64,000 nt of DNA from Strongylocentrotus droebachiensis (taxonomy: Eukaryota; Echinodermata; Echinoidea; Camarodonta; Strongylocentrotidae): contig JAVYIG010009884.1 of the NCBI GenBank assembly GCA_035222895.1, positions 1 to 64,000 on the forward strand, given 5' to 3'. Positions within the stretch are counted from its first letter, which is position 1. Each line of letters starts with the position of its first letter. The notes under the pieces are model-generated. The model searched no databases, was not told the DNA's origin, and saw only the letters and a list, made by a program, of their open reading frames with translations. A program made the position numbers and the translations under genes. Positions 36,690 through 47,644 of this stretch are shown piece after piece.

Positions 36690-37080
36690 GTACTTTGGAA
36701 CTTCTTGTTCTCTTCTTCTTCTTTTCATTATTCTCTTCTTCTTCTATATTTCTTCTTCTTCTTCTTCTGTTCGTCTTCTGTTCTTCTTCTTTTCTTCTTC
36801 TTTTCCTTTTTCTCCTTCTTCTTTTTTTTCTCTTTTTTTTTTCTTCTTCTTCTTCTTCCCTCTTCTTCTTCTTCTTCTTCCTTTCTTCTTCTTTTCCTTT
36901 TTCTTCTTCTTCTTCTTTTTTTTTCTTCTTCTTCTTCTTCCTCTTCTTCTTATTCTTCTTCTTTTCTTCTTCTTTTCATTTTTCCTTCTTCTTCTTCTTT
37001 TTTTCTCTTCTTCTTTTTCTCTTCTTCTTCTTCTTTTTTATTTTTTTTCTCTACTTCTCTTTCTTCTTCTTTAATTTGAT
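36690..37080 (+). repeat. (TTC)n polypyrimidine tract, about 390 bases
   Basis: Almost pure pyrimidine on the plus strand (TTCTTC with TTTTTC interruptions). Such mirror-symmetric polypyrimidine tracts can form triplex DNA. It lies mid-spacer between the two channel genes. Confidence 0.92.
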
Positions 37081-38887
37081 TTTGGTATTATTTTTTTGGG
37101 TGGATAGCCACAGGTACAGAACAGAACATCGAATCTTTCATTTACCTATATATTATTTTTCAAGCATGTTTAGGTATAAATAAACGTGAACAAGACCCTT
37201 CTTATGATGATGATGATGATCCATAGCACTTGTATGGTGCAATTTACCTGTTTCAAACATTCTGATGGGTGGGGATGAGGGGGGGGGGGTGGGAGTCATG
37301 AAATTATGTTTGATGCACCCCACCCCCATGGTATCCACGCTATATATATCTTGTAATTTGTGTTCTATCCTAGATGTTATCTTCATTCGCTTTGATACGA
37401 TGAGGGCAAGGCTGCAAGATCCCAGATGGCAGAAAATAATTAATCACAAAATACTTAAACGTTTGGAGTAGGCGAAATAAAAAGGATGTTACAATCACAT
37501 TTTTCGGTGAGAAAAAAAATCACTTCTCTTATCTATTTCATTTTTCCATTTGACAACATAACAAGATTTAATAAACAAAATAGGTGTATGTAAACATTTA
37601 ACAAAAGTCAAAATACATATAGAATCATATCATAATATAAATCATTGAAATTGTTAATAATTTAAAAATATATATAGTTGACAAATCATTTCAAAATTGA
37701 AAGTACAGGAAACCGACATTTTAAGCTTTATTGCTATTTCATTTCCACTTATGATTACAAAAGCTATTTGACACGAATACACATATATTCACTTCAATTT
37801 TTTTTTATCAAAGCAGTTACAAAAATATAAAATTCATTCATAGAACTATACATTGACACATAAATATATAGAAAACATTGTTACATGAATAAATAGAACA
37901 CATCCCTGAAAGGAAATGACCATTATAGTCTTCTTTGTGCATGGCTGATCGACAACCAAAGGGAGTTAAGTCTTTTGTCAACTCTGTTTGTTGCTACGGC
38001 AGGCAGCCAGTTAAAACAGATTCGTTTAATCAAATTATGGAAATGCAAGCATAAATTTAAACCAACAAAACTTTTGTTATTCCTGGCTCATTTGTCCTGA
38101 TTGAGGTGTCATATGAGGGCAGAAAATGAACTTTCTAGAAATGTGATTTTCTCTTTGAAATTTAGATACCGCCTGCCAAATGACGTTTTGGTACCCTCTC
38201 TTCAAATGTTTGTAATCACTTATGCGTGAAATATGCATCATAAGTGTTGCATCATCAAATGAAGGAGAAGGATCTAAGCTTTACAAATATGTATCGTTTA
38301 TTAATTATAATTGTGATTAAGTTATGATAAAACATCGACAATTATCGGTTTCGTTTATTCTGGGACGCACAGTATAAGTGAAAGATGAATATTTGTACCG
38401 GATTACATGACAAAATACAACAATACAGGGGGGGGGGGTACTACACAGTGCCTGACATATAATATTACTGATAATGAAACAAACGGTCTTTTGTTTAAAA
38501 CAATATTTTGCAAGAATAAATATTTTAATCCCATTTTTAATTTTTTTCAAACATCAATACATTTTTTAAAGTCGATTTTTTGTTGTTGATTTTTTTAGTT
38601 TCAGTAAATTGATAATTGATAGTTTATCACAATTTGTAAACAAACTTGTGTCATTTTAAGCATAAGTTATTTGTAAATGTATGATAAAACATCAGCTTAT
38701 CAAGATCTGTACCTTAAAGCCATTCACTTTAGAAACTATACATAATATCCTAAATTTGGTACATAAAGAAATGATTATGCACAAATTCAAATTCAATAAT
38801 TCCTAAAGATTTATGTTATCATTCGCGGGGGTATGCATTATAAATAACTGCTGGTCTGTTTTTATTGTATGTCGTAATATTACGACA

Positions 38888-39150
38888 AGAGGTGTTGTGG
38901 TCGAGTGGATACGTCACCGGACTGTCGATCACAAGGTACGCGATGCGAGTCCCGCCGCCGCAAGACATTGATCTACATTTGCCACACTCCACCCAGGTGA
39001 AGTATAGTGGTACCTGGTAGGATTAATTAATAATTAATTCCTTGAAATGCAAGAGCGCCGTATGGCAGCCGTGCTAAAGCCAGGGTAGTAATCGGGAGCG
39101 CCAGGAGGGTCAAATCTGACTGACAAGAACCCACTATTATTATTATTACA
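38888..39150 (+). mobile_element. tRNA-derived SINE
   Basis: Head GTTGTGGTCGAGTGGATACG and B-box-like GCGAGTCCCGCC. Body word GGCAGCCGTGCTAAAGCC is shared with the SINEs at 8,155 and 60,515. Ends in a (TAT)n tail at about 39,125-39,145. Confidence 0.75.
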
Positions 39151-39549
39151 TTAATGTGGATGGATTGGCATGAGTGAGCTTATATAATGGCGCCTAGCCG
39201 GAATACTCCACAGGGAGCGGAGCGTGTGCACTATCATGTGCGGATTAGCCATTGAATCCAATGACCGGGGTAATACTGAATACAATATAAAACACTTTAA
39301 AACGTAGTATTAAGTCGCTATACAAATGTGACTATCATAAAAATGAAAAGTTTCCATGGATCATAGAACCTAAGAGGCCAATACAACGGAATTCTTAATA
39401 AATAAGAATAGGATCAAATATTGTGTATACGTTTCAATGTCGGATCGAGAAAGTTCAACTAAATGGCATTTCACAGTGATTGTGTGTGTATTTATTTGTC
39501 AAATGGTCGTTGCCAATAATTCGAGAACAATGGAAATCGCTCATCCTCA

Positions 39550-39555
39550 TTTATT
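39550..39555 (-). promoter_or_regulatory. Candidate polyadenylation signal, gene B
   Basis: AATAAA on the minus strand, 275 bases after the present stop and just beyond the MITE. It overlaps the TAA that would have been the stop before the MITE inserted, so in the ancestral gene it may only have been a stop codon in AT-rich sequence. A second AATAAA lies near 39,490. Confidence 0.35.
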
Positions 39556-39571
39556 TCGAATCCGCCTTGGA

Positions 39572-39837
39572 ACTATGAACATAACGGACAAAGAAAGAGG
39601 ACAAAATATACAGTTCCTCATTCTATCCTTAATAATTGCTGTTGTAGACAAAGGAACATCCCTTTACTGCTATTATGTAAAAATGTGTAGAACAGGTGTC
39701 ACATGCATATTCACCTGTTCTACACATTTTTACATAATAGCAGTGAAGGGAGTTCCTTTGTCTACCACATCAATTGTTGAGGAAAGCATGAGGAATGTAT
39801 ATTTTGTCCTCCTTCTTTGTTCCTCATGTTCATAGTG
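39572..39837. mobile_element. Palindromic MITE at the gene B stop codon
   Basis: 266 bases that fold almost end to end. The left begins ACTATGAACATAACGGAC and the right ends GTTCATAGTG. The inner arms contain GTAGACAAAGGAAC and TGCTATTATGTAAAAATGTG with a tiny loop near 39,705. Flanked by TGGA on both sides. A second family member is at 59,652-59,880. Confidence 0.88.
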
Positions 39838-40093
39838 TGGACTCCTCGACCCATTTCAATTTGCTGTGGTTCAAGAGAGCATCAATTTTCTTCTCCAGAC
39901 GGTCGAAGCGCTCCTTCATCTGTTTCTGCTCGACGCAGATTTGGGTTATGTCGCCTCCGATTTGGACAATCTGCGGTCCCTCTTCTTCGACCCTCTCGCT
40001 AACTGTCTCCACTTTGGTATCAATGAGCTTCAGACGGTCCTTGAGGTTGGTGAACAGTTGTTCAGTCGTGACTTCCTCGTGCAAGAATCCACC
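39830..40093 (-). CDS. TRPA1: Gene B exon 23, C-terminal coiled coil and stop
   Basis: Acceptor TTACCAG, phase 0. 87 codons with a heptad pattern (LFTNLKDRLKLIDTKVETVS, later EQKQMKERFDRLEKKIDALL), the tetramerising coiled coil of TRPA1. The frame ends KWVEESTL then TGA. The last two residues and the stop are contributed by the terminal repeat of a MITE (39,572-39,837), so this end is probably secondary. Confidence 0.88.
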   Translation of the reverse strand, partial: GGFLHEEVTTEQLFTNLKDRLKLIDTKVETVSERVEEEGPQIVQIGGDITQICVEQKQMKERFDRLEKKIDALLNHSKLKWVEESTL

Positions 40094-40128
40094 CTGGTAA
40101 TATTCAACAAGAAAAAAGATAAGTGAGT

Positions 40129-40315
40129 GAGGCGAGCTGGCTCAGTGGTAGAGCAGTGGTCTCGTTACCCTTTGGTTAGGCATTAATCCTCATTACCAAG
40201 TCCCTCGGAGAGGAATTAAAGCCATCGATTCCCTGTGGTTGTTTACTTACAAGTGTACAAATACCCAGTCTTAGCAGTCAGATTAAACAAACAAACAAAC
40301 AAACCAATAAAGGAA
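40129..40315 (+). mobile_element. tRNA-derived SINE in gene B intron 22
   Basis: GGCGAGCTGGCTCAGTGGTA with GAGCAGTGGTCTCGTTACC resembles the 5' half of a tRNA (D arm and anticodon arm). It then diverges into GCATTAATCCTCATTACC and ends in an AAAC/AAAC tail. It begins about 35 bases from the exon 23 acceptor. Related heads are at 26,575 and, on minus, 51,100. Confidence 0.7.
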
Positions 40316-40774
40316 GTGCATATATGTTTTGTTCCTGCTTCAAAAGTCATGAAACAGTATTTCAGACCTAGATACGCAAACAATATCCTAGGAATAAATT
40401 AGTTATATATAACATAAAAGAACATTATCCTTATATTATCATTACTGTCGATATATAGGCCTCATTTTTAATTTTTAATCTCCTTGTAGTGCATTTCGAT
40501 AGCAATCATTAATACAGATAGCATAACTTCAGCAGATAATTTCAAATATACCAAATTTTATTAGACACTAGTCGCTTGAAATCTTTAATGTTATTAGCAT
40601 TGTAAAACAGATCCAAGCGCTATCAACCAATTTTATAGCGAACCACTTTAAAATGATGTTATAATTCACTTTGGAACAACCCCACTATTGCATTAGTTTA
40701 TGAGGAGGGTATTAACCTTCTTCTTCTTTAAATCGTATGAGGAGGTTGCACAATACAACATCGCATATTCTTAC

Positions 40775-40963
40775 CTGTGCCGTAGTCTTGTTGCAAACCT
40801 GAATGGCCTTTCGAAGGAGGTTTTGGTCTCCAGTCAGCGTACGGTACCACTTCTGCAGTCCGCTGCAGCACGACCGATTAAGATTGAAGCGTTTAAACCT
40901 GATGACAGCCGAACGCCAAATGAAGATTGGGAGGGCGCGTTGCACCTCCATCACCAGTTCCAC
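40775..40963 (-). CDS. TRPA1: Gene B exon 22, cytoplasmic C-terminal domain
   Basis: 189 bases, 63 codons, phase 0 to 0, TGACAG acceptor and GTAAGA donor. VELVMEVQRALPIFIWRSAV then a basic stretch IRFKRFNLNR and LTGDQNLLRKAIQ. It follows the TRPA1 MQVELHTSLEKKLPLWFLR pattern. Confidence 0.9.
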
Positions 40964-41614
40964 CTGTCATTTAGTATATTTAGTGGTTATGGCACGATGG
41001 CACTGTCTTTACCGTAATTGTAAGAAAGAATTTCAGTACATTGTTTTATTACCTAAAGAAATCATGTTGGGATTGCGAAATGTGGGATTTTTGTGGCTTT
41101 TGAAATTGCCATACGTTAATATTGTCTTTGCAATGGTGTTTCAGATAGTTAAGATTGCAAGGTTGGTAAAGAGGATCTCAAAGTGACAATGCGATGAAAA
41201 ATATCTAGCATTTCAAAGTAGTCTAAGGGTAACATCCCAAAAATTGCCAGAGGTTACCTTTTCCCCACTGTCGATATGCAAGGGTACCGACACATTGCAA
41301 GTAAGATGTTAGAGTAAAGGTAAATCTGAAGGAACACCTGAGAAGTCTTTGGTACATATGATCTCCAGAAAGTGCATGCGATTATACGTGTTCAATGATA
41401 GGAATTCTTTCCGTAAAAATCTCTTATACAACAACACAACAATCAACAACCAAATATAACAAGGGGCTCTGCATCGTCCCCTCTTGGAAAGCGTCTTTGT
41501 ACTTCATTGAGGGAGTACTTACTCAAGGGACGAGATGAAGTGCCTATAATGTTAGAAGATACTGTACAGTAAAAGACACAATGGCCGATGACAAGAAAAT
41601 AATACCTAACTCAC

Positions 41615-41683
41615 CTGCATTGCAAGACGATGAAGCTTCGCTTTTCTTCGAATTGCATGGATGTCGTCAACAGCTAGACCAAC
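41615..41683 (-). CDS. TRPA1: Gene B exon 21, TRP-like helix start
   Basis: 69 bases, 23 codons, phase 0 to 0, GACTAG acceptor and GTGAGT donor. VGLAVDDIHAIRRKAKLHRL then AMQ, matching the TRPA1 IGLAVGDIAEVQKHASLKRI and AMQ sequence directly after S6. Confidence 0.92.
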
Positions 41684-42279
41684 CTAGTCAATAGAAGGAA
41701 AAATTATTAGCTGACATCGGTTGCATAGCGGGTGGAATTCGATGGAATCTATCTACCAGGTAACTTTAAGCCCAATGAAAGATGACTTTTTCAGATTTTC
41801 ATATTGGTCTCTTGTATCCTTAGATCAGGGAGTTTGATTCCAACTCCTTGCTTATGTGTTCTTCTGCATATATATGTCTGTTGAAATGGTAGTTTCTACT
41901 GTTGCAGCTATATAACAAACAAAAAAACATGACATTCCTGTTACTAATCCAGCACCTGAATGATTGAGAACATTCGTAGACATAATACTCCTACATCATA
42001 CCATTACTTCAGCGTCTACCGGACTCTTATTTCTACTATTACTGTTGCTTTAAGGCTTATGCCGAAAGGGTGGGTAGCGTCGCGTCGCGTCGCGTTGACT
42101 TGAACGCGACCATTCGTCCAAAGCCCCCCCCCCCCCCGAGTTTTGCCATGCTGGCCCAACCCTTTCCTCTCTATTTCTGATTCCGTGCCTTTTCTTAAGT
42201 TTTGTCTTGTATCCTTCACATTCTTGTTCTTTCGGACCCTCAATATTTGTTTTGATTTTCTGATTATTTCGAGACGTAC

Positions 42280-42507
42280 CAGGAGGTTCATGATGAGGAT
42301 AGACATGATGATGAGGAACAGAGCGAAGATGGCATACGTGATGCCTTCGTAGAAGACAGATGTGAGGAAGAAGTCTTCTTCACCATCAGCCAAACTGTTC
42401 TCCGTACCAAGGTAGTTCTGACTGTGGAAGATGGTCCCAAAGTCCAGCTCTCCGATCATCATCACAAATGTCTTGGCGAAAGAGTAATGTACGCTGTGGA
42501 AGGGTTG
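42280..42507 (-). CDS. TRPA1: Gene B exon 20, pore and S6
   Basis: 228 bases, 76 codons, phase 0 to 0, CCTAG acceptor and GTACGT donor. QPFHSVHYSFAKTFVMMIGE holds the pore helix and selectivity filter. MMIGELDF stands where vertebrate TRPA1 has MMLGDINY, so the filter acid is Glu not Asp. S6 is YAIFALFLIIMSILIMNLL, with the typical MNLL end. Confidence 0.93.
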
Positions 42508-43054
42508 CTAGGTTAGGAAGGAAAAAATAAACGATTGAAGTGTTCATTTCTTGACAGGTCCACCGTATGTGTTTGTAATTTAGTACTGATCATGCTGATG
42601 TTCATTTCAAATGGATGGCAATTGTTAATCACCTCTACTTTTACACCATGAGTAGGAATCAAGTGATTCAGCAGTAAACCCATTGTGTAGACCTATTTGG
42701 GACTCTTTCTACAGGTAGTGCTAGCGTGACCAAATATAAACATCATGATATGACTTTTGTTTGCAATGGCTCCCCCGGTCCAATACAAAAAGACCGCAAA
42801 AAGGATTGTTCATGCTTTATGCCATCAATGCCTAACTTGTGAAAACAATGCAATTTAGAGAAAATTTAAGAAACTTATTTCATCGTCAAAAAATAAAATA
42901 AAAAAATCGAGCAATATTTCCATGACTTTTTCTCTTTCGTTTATTTATTCGAAACAAGCATAGGGTCTTCTTAAGGAGTCTCTTGAATTAATTTTATTTA
43001 CATATAAGGCCCAACATAAATGTATGACGTACGATATTAACAACTTGATATTAC

Positions 43055-43146
43055 CTGGTTCATGAGGAGTGTGTAAAAAGCCATCGCAAAGGCGACGACA
43101 AAGAGGATAAGAATGAGGACGAACTTCATGAATGTCCGAAGAATAT
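43055..43146 (-). CDS. TRPA1: Gene B exon 19, S5 segment
   Basis: 92 bases, phase 1 to 0, TTTCAG acceptor and GTAATA donor. ILRTFMKFVLILILFVVAFA then MAFYTLLMNQ. It corresponds to the S4-S5 linker and S5 of TRPA1 (KTLLRSTVVFIFLLLAFGLS). Too short for an independent call. Accepted on phase and homology. Confidence 0.9.
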
Positions 43147-43759
43147 CTGAAATGTTACGAAATTAATATTTATTTTGGAGACGTAAACGAGACTCCGCTT
43201 TTTTCACGTTGATGATATATATTACAGCTCCATAAGCAACATAAGCTTAGATTATTGCATATTGCTCTAGAATTTTTACCCTTAATTGGTGCTCATGTGT
43301 TTTTATTTATGCGATATAACACCTATATCGACATTATTGTGATTCGTTAAAGAGAGGATGTTGCTTGAAGTGTGATCGTTATTGAAAAATAATAGTATCA
43401 CAGTTCGATCATCTAGAACAAATTAAGAAAAAAATATAACAACAAAATTGGTTAAGCTCTTCCTAAGGGGTAACGATTTACTACACCTGGATGGAGAGTA
43501 GCATATGTAAATTAATGTCATGACAAAAGAAATTAGTCCCAAACGCAAACTATGTGTTCCACAGTCCGGAGGCGTATACACTAAATCACGACACATCAAA
43601 TGTTAAGAGAGGTGGAAGTAATAAACAAATCAAGAATTATTTAGATCCTAAATCAGTTGTTCACACGCATAATTTATACATTATACTAAAAGGGGACATT
43701 ATTGGTGTAGTCCCTACATACTCCCCCCCCCCCCCCCCCCTGAAAGATGACGATCTAAC

Positions 43760-43868
43760 CTATGAACATGATGACGTAAATTCCCAGCCCCGGGAAGCGA
43801 CGGATGAAGAGAATAAGATTGATCCATGCCAGGAACACAGCCACTGCACCGCACTGCCATTGCCAATC
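43760..43868 (-). CDS. TRPA1: Gene B exon 18, S4 segment
   Basis: 109 bases, phase 0 to 1, acceptor TGATAG and donor GTTAGA. WQWQCGAVAVFLAWINLILF then IRRFPGLGIYVIMFI, equivalent to the TRPA1 LQWQCGAIAVYFYW segment. The WQCGA match is one of the strongest identifiers of the family. Confidence 0.92.
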
Positions 43869-44515
43869 CTATCATGGACAATTAAGAAGTGAAGAAAATC
43901 ATCAGAAAATTTGGTATTTAAATCACGTATGCCCTGAGAACTCTTCTAATTGCTGCATTGATATCAGTATAGATATAAACCAATTGTTCATTTTTAATTG
44001 ATTTTGCCTCGCTCGTTCTTGGTTGACGCAGCTCTTCTCCAAGAAATGTGCGGGGTACTATTTTCTTTCCCGTCAATTGTTGCAAGGTTGTGTATCCATG
44101 TTACCCCCCCCCCCCCCCCACTCTGCTACATCTGTGTACCACTTCAAGAGTCCTTGGAAGGTCCATTTATTTCGTTAGAAAGCATGGATTGTGTTTATAT
44201 TATTTAATGTTTATATACTTCATTTTAAAACAAAGTGTTACAGGCTTTGTAACTCATGGAAAATGCACTATACCAAATACTACATGTATGTGGTTTGGAT
44301 TGCACGGACCGGACTTGAAAGAATATCTCAAAGCTGCAAACACATTACACGTACGTAGTGCCATAATACATTAACTTTGAATATCGATACCTACACTAAA
44401 ACAGATGTGCCTAGTAAAGATGTCATGTGAGCTCGGAATTTAAAAAATCAAAACAAAATTGGTGTGTAGGTTCGGACCTGGACCTCAACATTCTAATTCT
44501 TGACCATGGTCTTAC

Positions 44516-44653
44516 CAGTCGTATGGTAGTCCCCATGCGGTACTGGACGCCGCTAAGTGGCACGACAAAGAGAATGGCCAGGATGTACCCCAACCACTCG
44601 ATTAGGTTCCCGCAGCTGAGGTAAGATCTCCTCTCAAGAAGCAATTGCAATAC
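44516..44653 (-). CDS. TRPA1: Gene B exon 17, S3 segment
   Basis: 138 bases, 46 codons, phase 0 to 0, TTGTAG acceptor and GTAAGA donor. LERRSYLSCGNLIEWLGYIL, then AILFVVPLSG, matches the TRPA1 QQKRNYFMDISNVLEW segment and S3. Confidence 0.92.
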
Positions 44654-45164
44654 CTACAAATTGAAGAAGAAAAAAAACTTATAATTATATTTAAATCTTA
44701 CGTAATGTTCTTGGACGGAGGCACCAAGAGTATCGAAAGAGATATATGCAATTCAAGTTTCATCTTTAATATATCTCTTTTTATTATATTATCAAACTTG
44801 ACGTTGGTATCATTAAAAAAGCCTATTTATTCCCTTTTACAACGATGCCCCAGTTGTAATGATAATGTAATCATATAATGCGCAGTACACCTGAATATGT
44901 GACCAAGTCAAAAGTGAATTGTTGCAAAATGCATTGTAATTGTCAATATTGAATTCTTCATTTGTTTAGAGGATGGATTGTCTTTTATGTGCGCCATTTA
45001 ATAATATGACTATCCCCGTTTTCAACACACACCAAATTCCATAATCTTTCCCTTTTTTCTTCTTCAAAATGATACGTCTGCCTCTGGCGATCACATGATT
45101 AAGCCAAATTCGACATGAAAATTCGACCTAAAACAAAGGCGAATATTGAGATAATGGACTGTAC

Positions 45165-45485
45165 CTCCCGAAGCAGGTTGATCAAGGATAAAACCAGTAT
45201 AATGCTACCACCGATATGACCAAAGAAGAAGATCGTAGTTTCATGGAACCCTGTAGTCCATCTTTGTTCGCCGTTGGCGAACCAAGATACGCCCGCACTC
45301 TGGTTGGCGTGTCGCACATAGTAACTGGGCGGGATTACGATGACGTAACCAGTCAGCATAGCAACATAGAAGATGTAAAGACCGAAGGAGGGCCAGAAGA
45401 AGTACTGTCCGACTCGGCACCACTTGTGATTGAGTAGGCTGGAGACAAGGGGATGGCCCAAGAGATCTACACGCTCTGAGGTCAC
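45165..45485 (-). CDS. TRPA1: Gene B exon 16, S1 and S2 segments
   Basis: 321 bases, 107 codons, phase 0 to 0, TTTCAG acceptor and GTACAG donor. VTSERVDLLGHPLVSSLLNH leads into a hydrophobic S1 (FWPSFGLYIFYVAMLTGYVI). An extracellular loop carries an NQS glycosylation sequon, then S2 (GGSIILVLSLINLL) ends at LLRE. Matches TRPA1 NHPVCKEYL-type sequence before S1. Confidence 0.92.
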
Positions 45486-45957
45486 CTGAAATCCAAAGAG
45501 TTCGCTCTATTTGTCATTGATACTTAATAGATAGAAATGTCATAGTTCATCAATGTTATAAGTTTTATTAAATATTGAACTTAAGATCGGGCACCAAATA
45601 CAGATAATCCATCTCAGATTAGGTGCTTGAATACAGTGTACTTGTAGATATGGTTACTTCTAAAGTTATTTTCACTTTAATAATAAATAATAATTTTGAA
45701 ATAATAACAAAAGGACACTTCTTCATCAAAGATTCACAAGACAAAATGAAATTGTCTTTTTTTTCTTTCTTCTTCAAACTCCTACCATTCCAATTGCTTA
45801 AACGCCAATGTGATTTGGGATTAACGTTCAACTTTTGCACACAAGCTCAAGGGTGATTACTTTATATCCTGAGATCGAGAGAGTCGATCAACGATGTTGA
45901 TGAACACTTGGTAAAGGAGAATAACAAATCATTCAGAATTATGATAACTTTTCACAA

Positions 45958-46065
45958 AGTATCGAAAATAATATCGCTAGTGATATTCGTTTGTCTCGCT
46001 AAGTATGGTCAACAAGGGAACTAAATATCACGACGTTTATCACTAGCGATATTATTTTCGATACT
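45958..46065. repeat. Perfect 28-base-arm hairpin in gene B intron 15
   Basis: 45,958-45,985 and 46,038-46,065 are exact reverse complements (AGTATCGAAAATAATATCGC start, TTTTCGATACT end) around a 52-base loop. Probably a minimal MITE. Confidence 0.88.
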
Positions 46066-46744
46066 ACATCCGCAATGAGTAATATATTTAGCATTATTTC
46101 ACAAAGTGTTTGATGATTTGAGAGGAGGGACCAACGAAACTGTACCCACATAATTAATGGAGGACAGAAAATAGCCTTGATCATTACTTCAGAACACTTT
46201 TAGTTTGCTGTCGAGAATCCTCTGGGTAAATGCTATTCGATCTGCATTCGATCTGTGGGTTGTACTGGCTCATTTGGGTCATGTTTCATACAAATTGTTA
46301 TCAATAACCAATGCTAAATTTCTATTACAAAGTGTGTGCATTGGGTTTTACAGACGTGTATCAATCAGATATGATTATTAACGTCTGGGGACCGACCTTT
46401 AAACGTCACCATCCGAAAGACGTGACTCAGTTTCGAACCTGCGTCCTCGGCTGAATCAGTTTGTCACTTCCATTGTTAGCTGGATTACACTTGACGAATT
46501 TACCCTCAGCTAATTGAATGCCACGATTTCGATAGCTTATCAAAATTATTGTAAGTTATTGGTGACAAGTTTTTATGAAACAGGGCCCTGTGTCTTTTTA
46601 GTGATTTGTTATTGGTTAAGCTGTAATTGATGTGGCTCAAACGTGCGAAGCAATGTCTGCATTGATTTGTAACTCCACGAAAATGACGCTATATCAAATA
46701 TCAATTTATGCATTTGAGTTTAAGAAGATAATTATGACATTTAC

Positions 46745-46995
46745 CATAATATTAAGAGGATGGTTAGTAGCAATGTCCTTCAAACTGGTCGTATACGGCC
46801 TCGCGCTCTTCATCAAATGCCCATGATCATCGTACTGGTCTCCCGTAGGCGGGGCCGGAGTTTTAGGGATCTTCTTGGATTTGGGTCGACTCATTTTGTC
46901 GGCCTTGTCTTTGACTTTGATATGTATCTCGTATCCGTTAGGTTTGGTGGTGAATTTAGTCTCTTTGGTCTTATCCTCGTCATCATCGTCGTCAT
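46745..46995 (-). CDS. TRPA1: Gene B exon 15, charged pre-S1 insert
   Basis: 251 bases, phase 1 to 0, acceptor GATGAAG and donor GTAAAT. A run of aspartates (DDDDDDED) and a Lys/Pro-rich stretch (PKSKKIPKTPAPP) precede TTSLKDIATNHPLNIM. The last part corresponds to the YEPLTALNAMV segment of vertebrate TRPA1. The charged insert is longer than I recall for vertebrates. The acceptor was chosen by phase with exon 14, and its polypyrimidine tract is short. Confidence 0.84.
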
Positions 46996-47289
46996 CTTCA
47001 TCCATGAAGGAAGGACAATGATAATCATAATGTCTCTAAATTTAATTCCCAACAAAAAAAGTCAAACCTAGTTGGAAATAAAGTCTGATCACATCTCAAA
47101 AGAAAGAAAAAAAGGGAACTTGGCAGGCAGGAGGTCTTTAAGAGTAGAAAAAGGCTTTAAATGAGATTTCATCTTTTGCACCAGTGCACCTTGAGCATTT
47201 CATTTCAAGTGGATTTGGCGCCTCATAAACATTGTATTATTCATATTATTCATATTATCTTTACCATTACTACAGTATTATAATTATCA

Positions 47290-47570
47290 TTACTCTGGTG
47301 CTACTGCTATAACTTCTACTACCACCACCACTAAGACCACCACCACTGCTACTTCTACTGCATGTATTACTATGACTACCAACACTACTACTACTTCTAC
47401 CACCAACACCACCACCACCACTAATACTACTACGACATCTACTACTCCTACTTCTACGACTACTAATTTGAATACTTATAATACTACAACTAGAAGTTCA
47501 ACTACCGCTACAACTACTACTACCACCACTACTACTGCAACTATTACTACTTCTACTATCACCTCCGCTC

Positions 47571-47612
<42 letters not shown>

Positions 47613-47643
47613 ATACTACTACTACTACTACTACCACCACCTA
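47290..47643 (+). repeat. (ACT)n / (ACC)n microsatellite next to the exon 14 donor
   Basis: About 350 bases of ACT and ACC triplets ending in CCACCACCTAC, which on the minus strand is the GTAGGTGGTGG donor itself. Threonine- or serine-rich frames across it are artefacts. Confidence 0.92.
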
Positions 47644-47644
47644 C

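Larger units (their letters stand above)
33391..38880. other. Spacer between gene B 3' end and gene A promoter
   Basis: Mostly AT-rich, with simple repeats at 33,990-34,140 and 36,690-37,080, short poly(G) tracts near 37,280 and 38,430, and an (ATG)n run at about 37,205. I recognise no gene, tRNA or rRNA. Low-complexity Phe/Leu/Ser frames at 36.6-37.1 kb are products of the TTC repeat. Confidence 0.55.
40316..47644. other. Gene B introns 14-22
   Basis: Introns of 0.4-1.3 kb between the membrane exons. They hold poly(C) tracts (42,126; 43,724; 44,104), a hairpin at 45,958 and an (ACT)n tract at 47,290. No other gene is supported. Confidence 0.6.

Noticed and set aside
36638..37183. Three overlapping Phe/Leu/Ser frames
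   Set aside because: They are the three frames of the (TTC)n tract and not genes.
39437..39835. Plus-strand frame starting at an ATG with a signal-peptide-like start
   Set aside because: Two thirds of it is the palindromic MITE and it overlaps the end of gene B exon 23 on the other strand. No recognisable domain.
40129..40210. tRNA gene
   Set aside because: D-arm and anticodon-arm resemblance only. The T arm and acceptor stem do not close and a SINE-like body with an AAAC tail follows.
42016..42279. Continuation of the pore exon frame past 42,280
   Set aside because: A consensus GTACGT donor after LLMNLL-type sequence and the in-phase match of the next exon at 41,683 show this is intron.
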